A stretch of 64,000 nucleotides of DNA from QHXM01 sp963697975 (GCA_963697975.1 OY969111.1:1612001-1676000); one strand, 5' to 3'; counted from the first letter of the stretch, positions 52,305 through 60,129 are shown. Numbers and translations are program-made. Notes: generated by a model from the sequence alone, not told the origin.

Positions 52305-52499
52305 ATGTCAAAGAATATTCAGTACGTCACCGATGCAGAAGGCCATAAGACAGCCGTAATTCTTCCCATCGAAGAATATGAAGAGATGATGGAAGATTTG
52401 CACCTGGGGCGCGTCGCCCGCGAAAGTCTTGACGAGCCGCGCCGACCATTCTCAGAAGTGGTTGAGGAACTGCGCGCCGACGGTGAGATTGATGTATAA
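52305..52499 (+). CDS. Antitoxin (Phd/RelB-like)
   Basis: The 64-residue acidic product has the start NIQYVTDAEGHKTAVILPIEEYEEMMEDL. The pattern, a short beta strand followed by IPxEEYEEMxE, is that of small Phd/YefM/RelB-type antitoxins. It overlaps the toxin gene by 8 nt and both lie in the 3' end of the kynA region. Confidence 0.82.
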   Translation: MSKNIQYVTDAEGHKTAVILPIEEYEEMMEDLHLGRVARESLDEPRRPFSEVVEELRADGEIDV

Positions 52500-52746
52500 C
52501 GTGACGATCACCGCCCGCGCAGAGCGGGAGCTAAAGCGACTCGACCGCCCAGCGAAGAACCGCATAGTGACAGCAATCCTCAATTTAGCATCAAATCCGC
52601 GCCCCACCGGATGCCTCAAGGTTAAATCCGAAGAAGGCGTCTGGCGCATCCGGGTTGGCGATTGGCGCATCGGCTATCAGATAAATGATGCCTCATCAGA
52701 AGTAACAATAATCAAGGTCGGCCACCGCCGAGAGTTTTACGACTAA
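52492..52746 (+). CDS. RelE/ParE-family toxin
   Basis: YNVTITARAERELKRLDRPAKNRIVTAILNLASNPRP, then VWRIRVGDWRIGYQIND and IIKVGHRREFYD, are the RelE/ParE pattern. The toxin typically cleaves mRNA at the ribosome. The ATG overlaps the antitoxin stop. It is immediately followed by a copy of the kynA 3' end. Confidence 0.88.
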   Translation: MYNVTITARAERELKRLDRPAKNRIVTAILNLASNPRPTGCLKVKSEEGVWRIRVGDWRIGYQINDASSEVTIIKVGHRREFYD

Positions 52747-52749
52747 TTT

Positions 52750-52815
52750 CAGGAAGCGCGCACCTATCTGGACACAAAACACGGCGAGGGCGGGTGCCCT
52801 TTCGCTAATGGATAA
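52750..52815 (+). pseudogene. Second copy of the 3' end of kynA
   Basis: CAG GAA then 20 further codons read QEARTYLDTKHGEGGCPFANG and a stop. The intact kynA ends with WEARTYLDTKHGEAGCPFAGH. About 48 of 63 bases match from the GAA codon to the stop, and most changes in the shared part are at silent positions. The copies bracket the RelBE module. Confidence 0.88.
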
Positions 52816-52872
52816 GGGATTGTCCCGCGCGCTCGCCGCTTTTGAAGGATTAAACTTGAGAACTCGCTTTCG

Positions 52873-53592
52873 CTATTTCATCAACGCGATACGCGTTTTC
52901 GGCCCGACCTTGCCGTCCGCCTTCAGCTTCTTGCTTGCCTGAAACTTCTTAACCGCCTCTTCCGTGCCGGAACCATACACGCCGTCAACATCTTTCGAGG
53001 TGAGAAATTTAAGTGCGGCCAGTCGCGTTTGCACAAGCCGCACGTCCTCGCCACGATCACCTTTAGCGAGCGTGCGCTCCGCCGGAGGCTTCTGAGGCTG
53101 TGGAGGCGTCGGCGTTGTCGCTCCCCCCTTCGCCAACAGGCGCGAAGCTTCTGCCCAAACCGCGTTCAGTCCGCCTTTGTTGTTAAGGGCCATACACTGC
53201 TTGATGGAGAGACCGGGCAGTTGCAGGTGCGGCTTGTCAATAAACTTCTTCCAACTGCCTCCCCACTCAAGTCCTAATTTATTTCCCTCATGGCCTATCG
53301 CCATCCAGACGCTGTTCGGAGCGTTCCATTGCGGTTGCCCGTTGACGAAAGGAACGACATCTACGGCCAGGCCATAATTATGATTACTCTGCCCGCCCTT
53401 CGCGTTTGTGACGACAGGACCCTTCTTGGTTCTACCCTGTTTGTAGAGTTCATTTTGCTCTGCAATCGTGCGTAGTCCCTGAACTACTTCGATATTTATA
53501 CCGGCTGGCGCCAGAGCAGCGACTACTGCCCTGATGCGGCTGGCGAGTTCGGGGTGAATTTTCTTGAGCCTATTTTCTGAAGCGGTATTCAC
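52873..53592 (-). CDS. M15-type peptidoglycan endopeptidase with peptidoglycan-binding domain
   Basis: Start is GTG 53592 with AAGGAAG about 6 nt upstream. The M15 (VanY/endolysin L-alanyl-D-glutamate peptidase) core shows VVQGLRTIAEQNELYKQGR, SNHNYGLAVDVVPF (HxxxxxxD) and DKPHLQL, with zinc ligands H, D and H. A peptidoglycan-binding domain follows (LAKGDRGEDVRLVQTRLAALKFL, VDGVYGSGTEEAVKKFQ). No signal peptide, as in phage lysins. It cleaves peptidoglycan stem peptides. Confidence 0.85.
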   Translation of the reverse strand: MNTASENRLKKIHPELASRIRAVVAALAPAGINIEVVQGLRTIAEQNELYKQGRTKKGPVVTNAKGGQSNHNYGLAVDVVPFVNGQPQWNAPNSVWMAIGHEGNKLGLEWGGSWKKFIDKPHLQLPGLSIKQCMALNNKGGLNAVWAEASRLLAKGGATTPTPPQPQKPPAERTLAKGDRGEDVRLVQTRLAALKFLTSKDVDGVYGSGTEEAVKKFQASKKLKADGKVGPKTRIALMK

Positions 53593-53849
53593 AACATTCT
53601 TCCTTTCCGGGTGAAGTTTGATTTCACGATTCGGTTTAAAAGCGAGACGCGAGGCCCGTTAAAGTAAACACGCAAACAAGCGGTCGCTCATTATAGTGAA
53701 CGTCCGGTATTCTGCAAGACATTTTACCCGTGTCTAAAGACAGCAACTGAATGTTTGTTGCGGCAAGGCGGAAAGATATGTTAGATACTCCTCGAATCTT
53801 AAAAGCCTGAACGCTCCCCTTTCTTTTCATCTAGAAGCCGGATGCCCCG

Positions 53850-55391
53850 ATGAAGATTGAATTTCCCGAACGTTTCAACATGGCCGACTACTTCCTCTAC
53901 CACAACGTAGAGGAAGGGCGCGAGAACAAGACCTGTCTCTATTTCCGCGACGAGACGTACACCTACGGCGAGACCGTCAGGATGGCGAACCGCGCGGGCA
54001 ATGCTTTGCGTGAGCTTGGATTGCAGATGGAAGATCGCGTCTTGATCGTGCTGCCCGATTGCCCTGAGTTTGTCTGGACGTGGTTTGGCGCAAGTCGCAT
54101 TGGCGCGGTCGTGACGATGGTCAACCCGCTCCTGCCTGCCGAAGACTATAAATATTATCTTGAATACACGCGCGCGCGTTGTGCGGTCATACACGAATCG
54201 CTGCTGAGGAATTTCGAGGAAGCTGCGAGGGATGCCCGCTATCTTCGCCAGACGCTCGTCGTCGGCGATGAGCACGGGCGTTTTCTTTCGTTTGAGCAGG
54301 CGGTCAACGCTCAATCGGATGAGTGCCCGCCTGCCGACACGCATCGTGACGACATAGCCATCTGGCTTTTCACTTCCGGCTCGACCGGCCATCCTAAGGG
54401 CGCGGTGCACCTTCATCACGATCTGCCCTTCAACACGGAAGTATTCGCTAAGCGAACTATCGGCGTCCGTGAAAACGATTTGACCGTCTCTGTGCCTAAA
54501 TTATTCTTCGGGTATGCGACGGGGACAAACCTGCTCTTTCCCTTCGCGGTGGGCGGCGCGACCGCGCTCTTTGCGGAACGCTCCACGCCCGAAACGTTAT
54601 TTGAAGTGATAGAGCGCTACCGCCCGACTATTCTGACCACCGTGCCGACGATGATTAATGCGATGCTGAATGCCGAAGGCGGTAGGCAAAGAGATTTGTC
54701 GAGTTTGCGCTTCTGCTACTCGGCGGGCGAGGCTCTGCCCGTAGAGCTTTACACTCGCTGGATGGAGACCTTCGGAGTTGAAATCTACGACGGCATCGGC
54801 TCGGCAGAGATGTTTCATATCTACATCACGAATCGGCCCGGAGACGTGAAGCCCGGCAGCCTCGGGCGCGTGGTCGAAGGCTACGAAGCCCGCATCGTTG
54901 ACGCTGAAGGTAGTGAAGTTCCGACCGGCGAGATGGGCACGCTCCGCATCAAGGGCGATTCCGCCGCTCTCTGCTACTGGAACACGCACGAGAAATCGAA
55001 GGAGACTTTCGCGGGCGATTGGTGCACGACGGGCGATCAGTTTCACACGGACGCCGAAGGTTATTACTGGTATCACGGGCGCACCGACGACATGCTGAAA
55101 GTTTCGGGCGTCTTCGTCGCGCCTGCCGAGATTGAAAACTGCCTGCTGCAACATGAAGCCGTGATGGAAGCGGCGGTCATCGGTTACGACGAAGGCTCAG
55201 GTCTCATCAAGCCCAAAGCCTTCCTCGTCCTGCGCGACCAACACACGCCCGGTGAAGAACTGGCACACAACATTCAGGAGTTCGTTAAATCCCGGCTCGC
55301 GCTCTACAAATACCCGCGCCACATCGAATTCGTTTCCTCTCTGCCGAAAAATGATCGCGGCAAGATTGATCGGAAGAAACTGAAACTGTAG
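53850..55391 (+). CDS. Benzoate-CoA ligase family protein
   Basis: The AMP-forming motifs are IWLFTSGSTGHPKGAVHLHHDLPF, SYAGE-like FCYSAGEALPVELYTRW, DGIGSAEMFHIYITNRPG and YYWYHGRTDDMLKVSGVFVAPAEIE, with KYPRHIEFVSSLPKNDRGKIDRKKL at the C-terminus carrying the catalytic lysine. The length (513 aa) and sequence fit the benzoate/4-hydroxybenzoate/2-aminobenzoate-CoA ligase group. Given kynureninase and TDO next door and a 4-hydroxybenzoyl-CoA reductase-like operon elsewhere in the window, an aromatic carboxylate substrate is likely, but which one is open. The TAG stop lies in a family A arm. Confidence 0.9.
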   Translation: MKIEFPERFNMADYFLYHNVEEGRENKTCLYFRDETYTYGETVRMANRAGNALRELGLQMEDRVLIVLPDCPEFVWTWFGASRIGAVVTMVNPLLPAEDYKYYLEYTRARCAVIHESLLRNFEEAARDARYLRQTLVVGDEHGRFLSFEQAVNAQSDECPPADTHRDDIAIWLFTSGSTGHPKGAVHLHHDLPFNTEVFAKRTIGVRENDLTVSVPKLFFGYATGTNLLFPFAVGGATALFAERSTPETLFEVIERYRPTILTTVPTMINAMLNAEGGRQRDLSSLRFCYSAGEALPVELYTRWMETFGVEIYDGIGSAEMFHIYITNRPGDVKPGSLGRVVEGYEARIVDAEGSEVPTGEMGTLRIKGDSAALCYWNTHEKSKETFAGDWCTTGDQFHTDAEGYYWYHGRTDDMLKVSGVFVAPAEIENCLLQHEAVMEAAVIGYDEGSGLIKPKAFLVLRDQHTPGEELAHNIQEFVKSRLALYKYPRHIEFVSSLPKNDRGKIDRKKLKL

Positions 55392-55477
55392 TCAGTGGTC
55401 AGTGGCCAGTTAAAAGCTGAGGCTCAATGGCCGCTCATCGCTCGTTCTTAACCGACCACCGACCACTGTCCACTTCT
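55389..55477. repeat. Heptad-arm hairpin, family A copy 4
   Basis: Left arm 55389-55413 (TAGTCAG TGGTCAG TGGCCAG) and right arm 55448-55477 (CCGACCA CCGACCA CTGTCCA CTT). The spacer edges again read TTAAAAGC and TTCTTAA. It lies between the ligase stop (in the arm) and the thioesterase start. Confidence 0.92.
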
Positions 55478-55478
55478 T

Positions 55479-55886
55479 ATGTCCACTCTCATCAAGGTTC
55501 GCTTCGGAGACTGTGACCCGGCGGGGTTGGTTTACTATCCCGTCATCTTCCATTATTGCCATGTTGCGATGGAGGAGTTTTTCGCGGAGCGTTGCGGCAT
55601 CCCTTATCACAAATTGATGATGGATGAGCGCATCGGTTTTCCGACCGTCAACACTCAGGCGGAGTTTTTCGTGCCGCTTGTTTATGGCGATGAGGCTGAG
55701 ATCGAGGTGTCGGTTATGCGCGTGGGACAAAGTTCTGCGACCTTTGAATACAGCATCCGGCGAGCGCAGGATTCGGTGCTGTGCGCCCGCTCGACAAACG
55801 TTCACGTCTCGATGAATCTGGACACACGCCGCGCCGTTCCCATTCCGGAGCGTTATCGCCTGATCTTCGTCAAAAGCCCTGAATAG
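55479..55886 (+). CDS. 4HBT-type acyl-CoA thioesterase
   Basis: The hot-dog domain shows VRFGDCDPAGLVYYPVIFHYCH (DCDPAG with the catalytic Asp), the long helix AMEEFFAERCGIPYHK and the strand ATFEYSIRR. Length of 135 aa is typical of 4-hydroxybenzoyl-CoA thioesterase-like enzymes. It probably hydrolyses an aryl-CoA made by the adjacent ligase or salvages CoA. No ribosome site: a family A arm ends just before the ATG. Confidence 0.9.
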   Translation: MSTLIKVRFGDCDPAGLVYYPVIFHYCHVAMEEFFAERCGIPYHKLMMDERIGFPTVNTQAEFFVPLVYGDEAEIEVSVMRVGQSSATFEYSIRRAQDSVLCARSTNVHVSMNLDTRRAVPIPERYRLIFVKSPE

Positions 55887-56098
55887 TCCACACTTTTTTC
55901 TTCTACCAGAGAGCTTTTCTGGAAATCTGCCTCCACTGAGACTTTTTTTAAAGAGCAACGAATGGTTCTCTACACCCGTCGCCGTCGCCAGCAGAAGGCG
56001 CACAGTGACTTATAAGATTCCTTTGATTCTCCTGCAAAAACTGGAAGGCGTGGATGGAATGTGCTCCCCATCCGCGCCGATTTTTTATTGCCTCACGA
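55887..56098. other. Intergenic region after the thioesterase
   Basis: About 210 nt with no gene I can support, leading into the long palindrome at 56099-56352. Confidence 0.5.
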
Positions 56099-56352
56099 GA
56101 CAGATTATCTGAAACCAGTGTAGCAATCCGCCGCGTAGCGGCGAAGTGAATGTAGCCCGGCCTTTCAAGGCCGGGATAAGGTGAACGGTAAGTTCATCGC
56201 GTCGCGTCAGCGACGGTTGAAGGCCGACACCTCAGATTCAATCGTCGCTGACGCGACGCGGGTCATATCCAATGCTCGTTCCCGGCCTTGAAAGGCCGGG
56301 CTACATTCAGCCTGCCGCTACGCGGCGATGATGCACACTTTTCAGATTATCT
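56099..56352. repeat. Nested long palindrome (MITE-like), family L
   Basis: Outer arms carry CAGATTATCTGAAA and its near complement TTTTCAGATTATC. The next layer is CCGCGTAGCGGC and GCCGCTACGCGG. Then GAATGTAGCCCGGCC pairs with GGCCGGGCTACATTC, each continuing into a local TTTCAAGGCC/GGCCTTGAAA hairpin. The innermost is CGTCGCGTCAGCGACG with its complement. The whole is about 250 nt and imperfectly symmetric, like a miniature inverted-repeat element. It ends at the stop of the XRE gene. Confidence 0.85.
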
Positions 56353-56684
56353 TACCGCGCCTTTGTCTTCCCTGCCCTTTTGCGGCGGGAGGCGAATCTC
56401 TGTCTTAACTCATCGTGGTTAGTCGTACCGGGCAGATGTTCGGGCAGGTCTAGTTCATCATCAATCAGAACTTCAGTAGGAACACCCGCGACGCGAGCGT
56501 ATTGCAGGAGAATTTTTAATAGCGGCTCGCGGAGGCCGGATTCATATTTGGAAATCTGCGTATATGTAATCATCTCCTCAACCCCCAGACGCCGATGCAT
56601 TTCGGTTTGAGAGAGACCGAGAGTAATCCTGATCTGTCTGAGCTTCTCTGCGAGGCGTTCCGGCTTCGGACGTGGATTGCCCAT
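56352..56684 (-). CDS. XRE-family HTH transcriptional regulator
   Basis: ATG 56684 is chosen because AGGAGG lies 9 nt upstream; the longer frame adds a cysteine-rich leader that is unlikely to be translated. The HTH is at residues about 8-68: LAEKLRQIRITLGLSQTEMHRRLG, then YTQISKYESGLREPLLKILLQYAR. The C-terminal part (DELDLPEHLPG) is short. A perfect 9-bp-arm palindrome covers its ribosome site and start codon and may be its own operator or an RNA hairpin. Confidence 0.85.
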   Translation of the reverse strand: MGNPRPKPERLAEKLRQIRITLGLSQTEMHRRLGVEEMITYTQISKYESGLREPLLKILLQYARVAGVPTEVLIDDELDLPEHLPGTTNHDELRQRFASRRKRAGKTKAR

Positions 56685-56703
56685 TAGGAGATACCTCCTA
56701 ATG
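56682..56703. promoter_or_regulatory. Palindrome over the XRE ribosome site and start codon
   Basis: CATTAGGAG ATAC CTCCTAATG has perfect 9-bp arms. On the minus strand the AGGAGG site and the start ATG are both inside it. An RNA hairpin there would block translation, or the DNA palindrome could bind the XRE dimer. Confidence 0.6.
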
Positions 56704-56894
56704 CAGCAACAACCAACCCGATAACAAACTTGCATTTGTCGCCTACAGGCGATAAAATGCCTTCGCTCAAGTTATTCGCCGTGAGAATCCTTTTCTTCTC
56801 AACGGCGGCGCTCATCACTCACTTTGAGGTGGAGGCTTGAGACGACGCATTTTAGCCGTTGCTAGTTATGGAAAGATCGCGCGGGAAGAATACC

Positions 56895-57353
56895 ATGACC
56901 TCACCAAAGCACCAGACAAATCTTCACCTTGCAATTGAGTTGGCGGAAGACGCCGGACTCACTCTCCTTTCCATCATCGAAGAACACGCCACGCGTTTAT
57001 CCGATTACGAGCTTTATCTCACCTATCTCAAAGCTGATAGATTGCTGGCTTCCAGACAAGACGATGAAGATATAGTAAGGCTTCGTGCATGCGCTCGGAT
57101 GGTGATGAAAAGATTACTTGGTAAGAATCTGCACGATGCGGGGTTTTATCTGCCGGATGTCTTACGAGCCTATGAAGCAAGGTTTATCGAGCAAGCACTG
57201 GAAGAAGAAAAAGGAAGCATCACACGGGCGGCGCAAAGGCTGGGGTTGACGCATCAGAGATTGATTTACGTCCTCGAATCGAGACACAGAAAACTTCGTG
57301 AGAAGAGGACACCGCCGGTTAGTCGGAAAATCATGAACCGAGAAGATAAGTAA
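56895..57353 (+). CDS. Fis-type HTH protein
   Basis: ATG 56895 has GGGAAG about 7 nt upstream. An in-frame ATG at 56868 and TTG at 56859 are alternatives. The N-terminal half is helical and acidic (LHLAIELAEDAGLTLLSIIEEHA). The C-terminal half carries a Fis-type helix-turn-helix (RFIEQALEEEKGSITRAAQRLGLTHQRLIYVLESRHRKL), as at the end of sigma-54 activators, but with no AAA+ domain. It is likely DNA-binding; the target is unknown. Confidence 0.75.
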   Translation: MTSPKHQTNLHLAIELAEDAGLTLLSIIEEHATRLSDYELYLTYLKADRLLASRQDDEDIVRLRACARMVMKRLLGKNLHDAGFYLPDVLRAYEARFIEQALEEEKGSITRAAQRLGLTHQRLIYVLESRHRKLREKRTPPVSRKIMNREDK

Positions 57354-57450
57354 TCCAAAGCCCTCGACTAAGCTATCCACAATGTTTTGACCCTGAAAGG
57401 GTCAGGGAAAGCGTGCTGACTACTGAGGCCGACTCACGTTACCTTACCCA

Positions 57451-60051
57451 TCATTGTCGCCGCAGACGTTGCGCGAGGGTACGCATGACGCTGGAAGCAA
57501 TGGTGGGGTCACGGTCGAGGGCGGCGCGGAAGGCGTCGCCGTTCAAGCGCAGGGCGCGAGCGCCTTCATCGCCTGCGACGAGTGTGGCCGAGCGCGGCGC
57601 AGGATCAAGCACTGCCATCTCGCCGATAAAACCTCCGGCTTTTTCCGTTCCGATAAATTTCTCACCAGCGCCTTCTCTCTTTAGAATCTTGACTTCACCC
57701 GCCAGCAGGATGAAGACCTCGTTGCCCGGCTCGCCTTCAACACACAGAGTCTCACCCGGACTGAATTCATCTTCAGTGCTGCTCGTCGCCAGTTCCGCCA
57801 GACCTTCGGGCGCAATCCTGGAGAAGATTGGAGCCGAACGGAGCGCGATCATCTTTTCGATTGTGATCAGATGAGGATGAGCGTCGCGCTCGCGCCCGCC
57901 GCGCTCTTTCAGGTGCGTTGCGGTCTCACGCACTAGCGGATGCTCGTCGGCGCTGAACCGATTCAAAACCCCCTCGTTCACCGCGCCGCGCTCGGCCAGA
58001 GCATAGAGCGTCAGAGCGCGAATGTAAGGATCAGTGTTGGTGAGGCGCGCGTACAGCATTTCGGTCAGCGTCGGCCAGCTTGATTCGACCTGCACGGTCT
58101 CTCGATATGCCGCCACCAGTCGTTCGGCAATCGCGGGCGTGACGAGCGCGTTTAGCTTTTCCATGACTGACTCGCGCTCGCTGCCTTCGGCGCTTGCTAG
58201 CCCCTCCCTGACGATTTGCCCCGTCTCATCCTCCATCGTGAAACTCAAGCCACGCACCAGACTGTCAATGGCGCGGGCGCGTTTGCGCCGCAGCAGGTCC
58301 CTGAGAAAATCATGCACGGGCGTCGGCTGTAGCTCCAGCGCCTGAATCGTCTGCGCGGCGCTCTCGATGACGGCGGCCTGCTCCGCCAGCCGCGTAGCCA
58401 TCCCACGCTCGCCGCCCAGCAATTCGTCCAGCACCGCCGCGTGCTCTTCTCTGGTCACGCGATACTCGGAGCGCAACTGCACGACGAAGCTGTCGTCGTA
58501 AGTGCCCTCGGCGGCAAGCACGCGGTCCAGATAGTTTTCGAGCGCGTGGCGATAGGTTTCGAGTTGGAGACGCTTCTCGGCGGAGATGTGCTTCGTCGGG
58601 TCTGTGAACATCGCGCGCTCTTCATCGGCAAGCGCGGCCATAATCTTGTCGTGATCGGCCTTCTTAATCTGCAACTGGTTACGCAGGGATTCGAGCATCT
58701 GCACTTCTTCGCGCGTCACGAAGCCGTTGGCTAAGGCTTCGCGCACGGCGTCTTTGTAGCCTTCCAGGACTTGGGCCGCTCCCTTGGCGGTCTCGCGCAT
58801 ACGGATGGTGTGAAGAAGGAAGGCTTCGTGCAAATCGCGCGGCGGCTTGTCGGCCCACTCCCAACGCTTGATGACGTTGCGCGCTAAGGTCTCTTCGGCA
58901 AACGACGCCTGACGGCGGCGCAGGCGGCGCGCCAGGTAAAGCGTCGCCGTCAACAGCACGATTATCAGGAAGAGGTGCGGCACGGCCCAGGGCGCTCTCC
59001 AGAGAGTAGGCGCGCCCGCGAAAGTGTAAAAGGTGATGAAGGCTGCAAAAGCCGCTATCGCAAACATCACGTGGCGCACGCGCCCGGCTTCAGTCTCCGG
59101 GTCGCGCCGCCTGAGCCAGTCGCCGATGGGGCGTTCCAGCAATGAGAAGAGCAGATAGCTCAAAAGCGCGCAGACGGCCAGCGTTAGAATCGAGGCAAAG
59201 GCGCGGGGCGCGCTCTGCCAGAAGAAGAACCCTGCCGTTTCCGCATTGCTGCCGGGAAGAAACGCCCAGTGCATGACCATCATTTGCTTCGTCCACTGGC
59301 CGTTGAAATAGTAGTCCCAGTTTCCGGCTTGCAGGTAATAGTAGAAGTAGAAGCCGAAGACGAGGCCGGGAAAAGCGAAGTAGACGAACCGCTTGGGGCG
59401 TGAATCAATCTCTTTCCAGTAGCCGTTCTCCTCGTTGATGTCCGGGCAGGATTTCTTGCAGGCCGTGCATTTTGTGCATTGCGAGTTCTTGGTCTCGCGC
59501 AGGCCGTGCGGCTCTGTGTAAATCTTCTCGATGAAAGAAAGCGGGCAGATGTAGTTGCACCACGTCTTGCCCGTGTAGAACGCGCCGAAGATGAGCGCCG
59601 CAAACGAGATCATCACGAAGAAGGCGGCGATGGCGTGACCGTCGCCGTTGGTGGCAATCAGGCGCATCCAGAGCGAGAGGAAGAAAACTGTGAAAGAGAC
59701 GTAGTAATAATTTGCTTCCAACCAGGGCGAAGCCTTCTTGATACCGGGACGCTTCAGGCGCACGGGGATTTGCGCGAAGAAGGCGAGCGGGCAGATTCTG
59801 CGCCAGCGGTGATAGCCGACGAGGACAATGAAGAGAGGAATCCCCGCCACGACCACCGTCCAGACGATGCGCCCGGCGAGCGTTTCCATCATCACCGTGT
59901 GCGCGAAGAGAGGAACGGCGATGAAGACTGCGAGCGCGACCCACCTGATAGGTCCGACCCACCATTCAGCGTCCGGCTCACTCGCCTTCGTCGCCATCAC
60001 GGGCAAGTTCCTCGTCGGTGTCGCAGGATTTCGGGGTGTGGCAACGGCCAT
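57451..60051 (-). CDS. Membrane ferredoxin (NapH/CcoG-like) fused to a cyclic-nucleotide-binding domain
   Basis: N-terminal membrane helices include ICPLAFFAQIPVRL (about residues 86-100) and WCNYICPLSFIEKIY. They are followed by a ferredoxin-type segment CTKCTACKKSCPDINEENGYWK. More helices (to about residue 380) follow. A charged helical region (about 395-735, with HEAT-like pieces such as TNTDPYIRALTLYALAER) leads to a Crp-like cyclic-nucleotide-binding domain (about 735-866: GETLCVEGEPGNEVFILLAGEVKIL, FIGEMAVLDPAPRSATLV). This order is not one I recognise. It may pass electrons across the membrane under cNMP or redox control, or carry the domain as a sensor. A family F hairpin lies just upstream. 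Confidence 0.85.
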   Translation of the reverse strand: MAVATPRNPATPTRNLPVMATKASEPDAEWWVGPIRWVALAVFIAVPLFAHTVMMETLAGRIVWTVVVAGIPLFIVLVGYHRWRRICPLAFFAQIPVRLKRPGIKKASPWLEANYYYVSFTVFFLSLWMRLIATNGDGHAIAAFFVMISFAALIFGAFYTGKTWCNYICPLSFIEKIYTEPHGLRETKNSQCTKCTACKKSCPDINEENGYWKEIDSRPKRFVYFAFPGLVFGFYFYYYLQAGNWDYYFNGQWTKQMMVMHWAFLPGSNAETAGFFFWQSAPRAFASILTLAVCALLSYLLFSLLERPIGDWLRRRDPETEAGRVRHVMFAIAAFAAFITFYTFAGAPTLWRAPWAVPHLFLIIVLLTATLYLARRLRRRQASFAEETLARNVIKRWEWADKPPRDLHEAFLLHTIRMRETAKGAAQVLEGYKDAVREALANGFVTREEVQMLESLRNQLQIKKADHDKIMAALADEERAMFTDPTKHISAEKRLQLETYRHALENYLDRVLAAEGTYDDSFVVQLRSEYRVTREEHAAVLDELLGGERGMATRLAEQAAVIESAAQTIQALELQPTPVHDFLRDLLRRKRARAIDSLVRGLSFTMEDETGQIVREGLASAEGSERESVMEKLNALVTPAIAERLVAAYRETVQVESSWPTLTEMLYARLTNTDPYIRALTLYALAERGAVNEGVLNRFSADEHPLVRETATHLKERGGRERDAHPHLITIEKMIALRSAPIFSRIAPEGLAELATSSTEDEFSPGETLCVEGEPGNEVFILLAGEVKILKREGAGEKFIGTEKAGGFIGEMAVLDPAPRSATLVAGDEGARALRLNGDAFRAALDRDPTIASSVMRTLAQRLRRQ

Positions 60052-60058
60052 AAATTAA

Positions 60059-60123
60059 GTGATGGGTGATAAGTGATAGATGATAGGAGAAAAGTTTTTA
60101 CTTATCACCCATCACTCATCACT
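60059..60123. repeat. Heptad-arm hairpin, family F copy 2
   Basis: Left arm 60059-60095 (GTGATGG GTGATAA GTGATAG ATGATAG) and right arm 60097-60123 (CTTATCA CCCATCA CTCATCA CT). It lies between two minus-strand genes and its left edge is 7 nt from the start of the ferredoxin gene. Confidence 0.92.
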
Positions 60124-60129
60124 GTATTT

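Noticed and set aside
53799..54419. 206-codon minus-strand frame
   Set aside because: It lies entirely opposite the benzoate-CoA ligase gene, whose protein is clearly real.
59479..60069. 196-codon plus-strand frame
   Set aside because: It is opposite the membrane ferredoxin gene and has a composition typical of antisense frames in GC-rich DNA.
12798..60123. Heptad hairpins as assembly artefacts
   Set aside because: They differ in sequence between families, fit precisely between intact genes, and show independent point differences between arms and copies.
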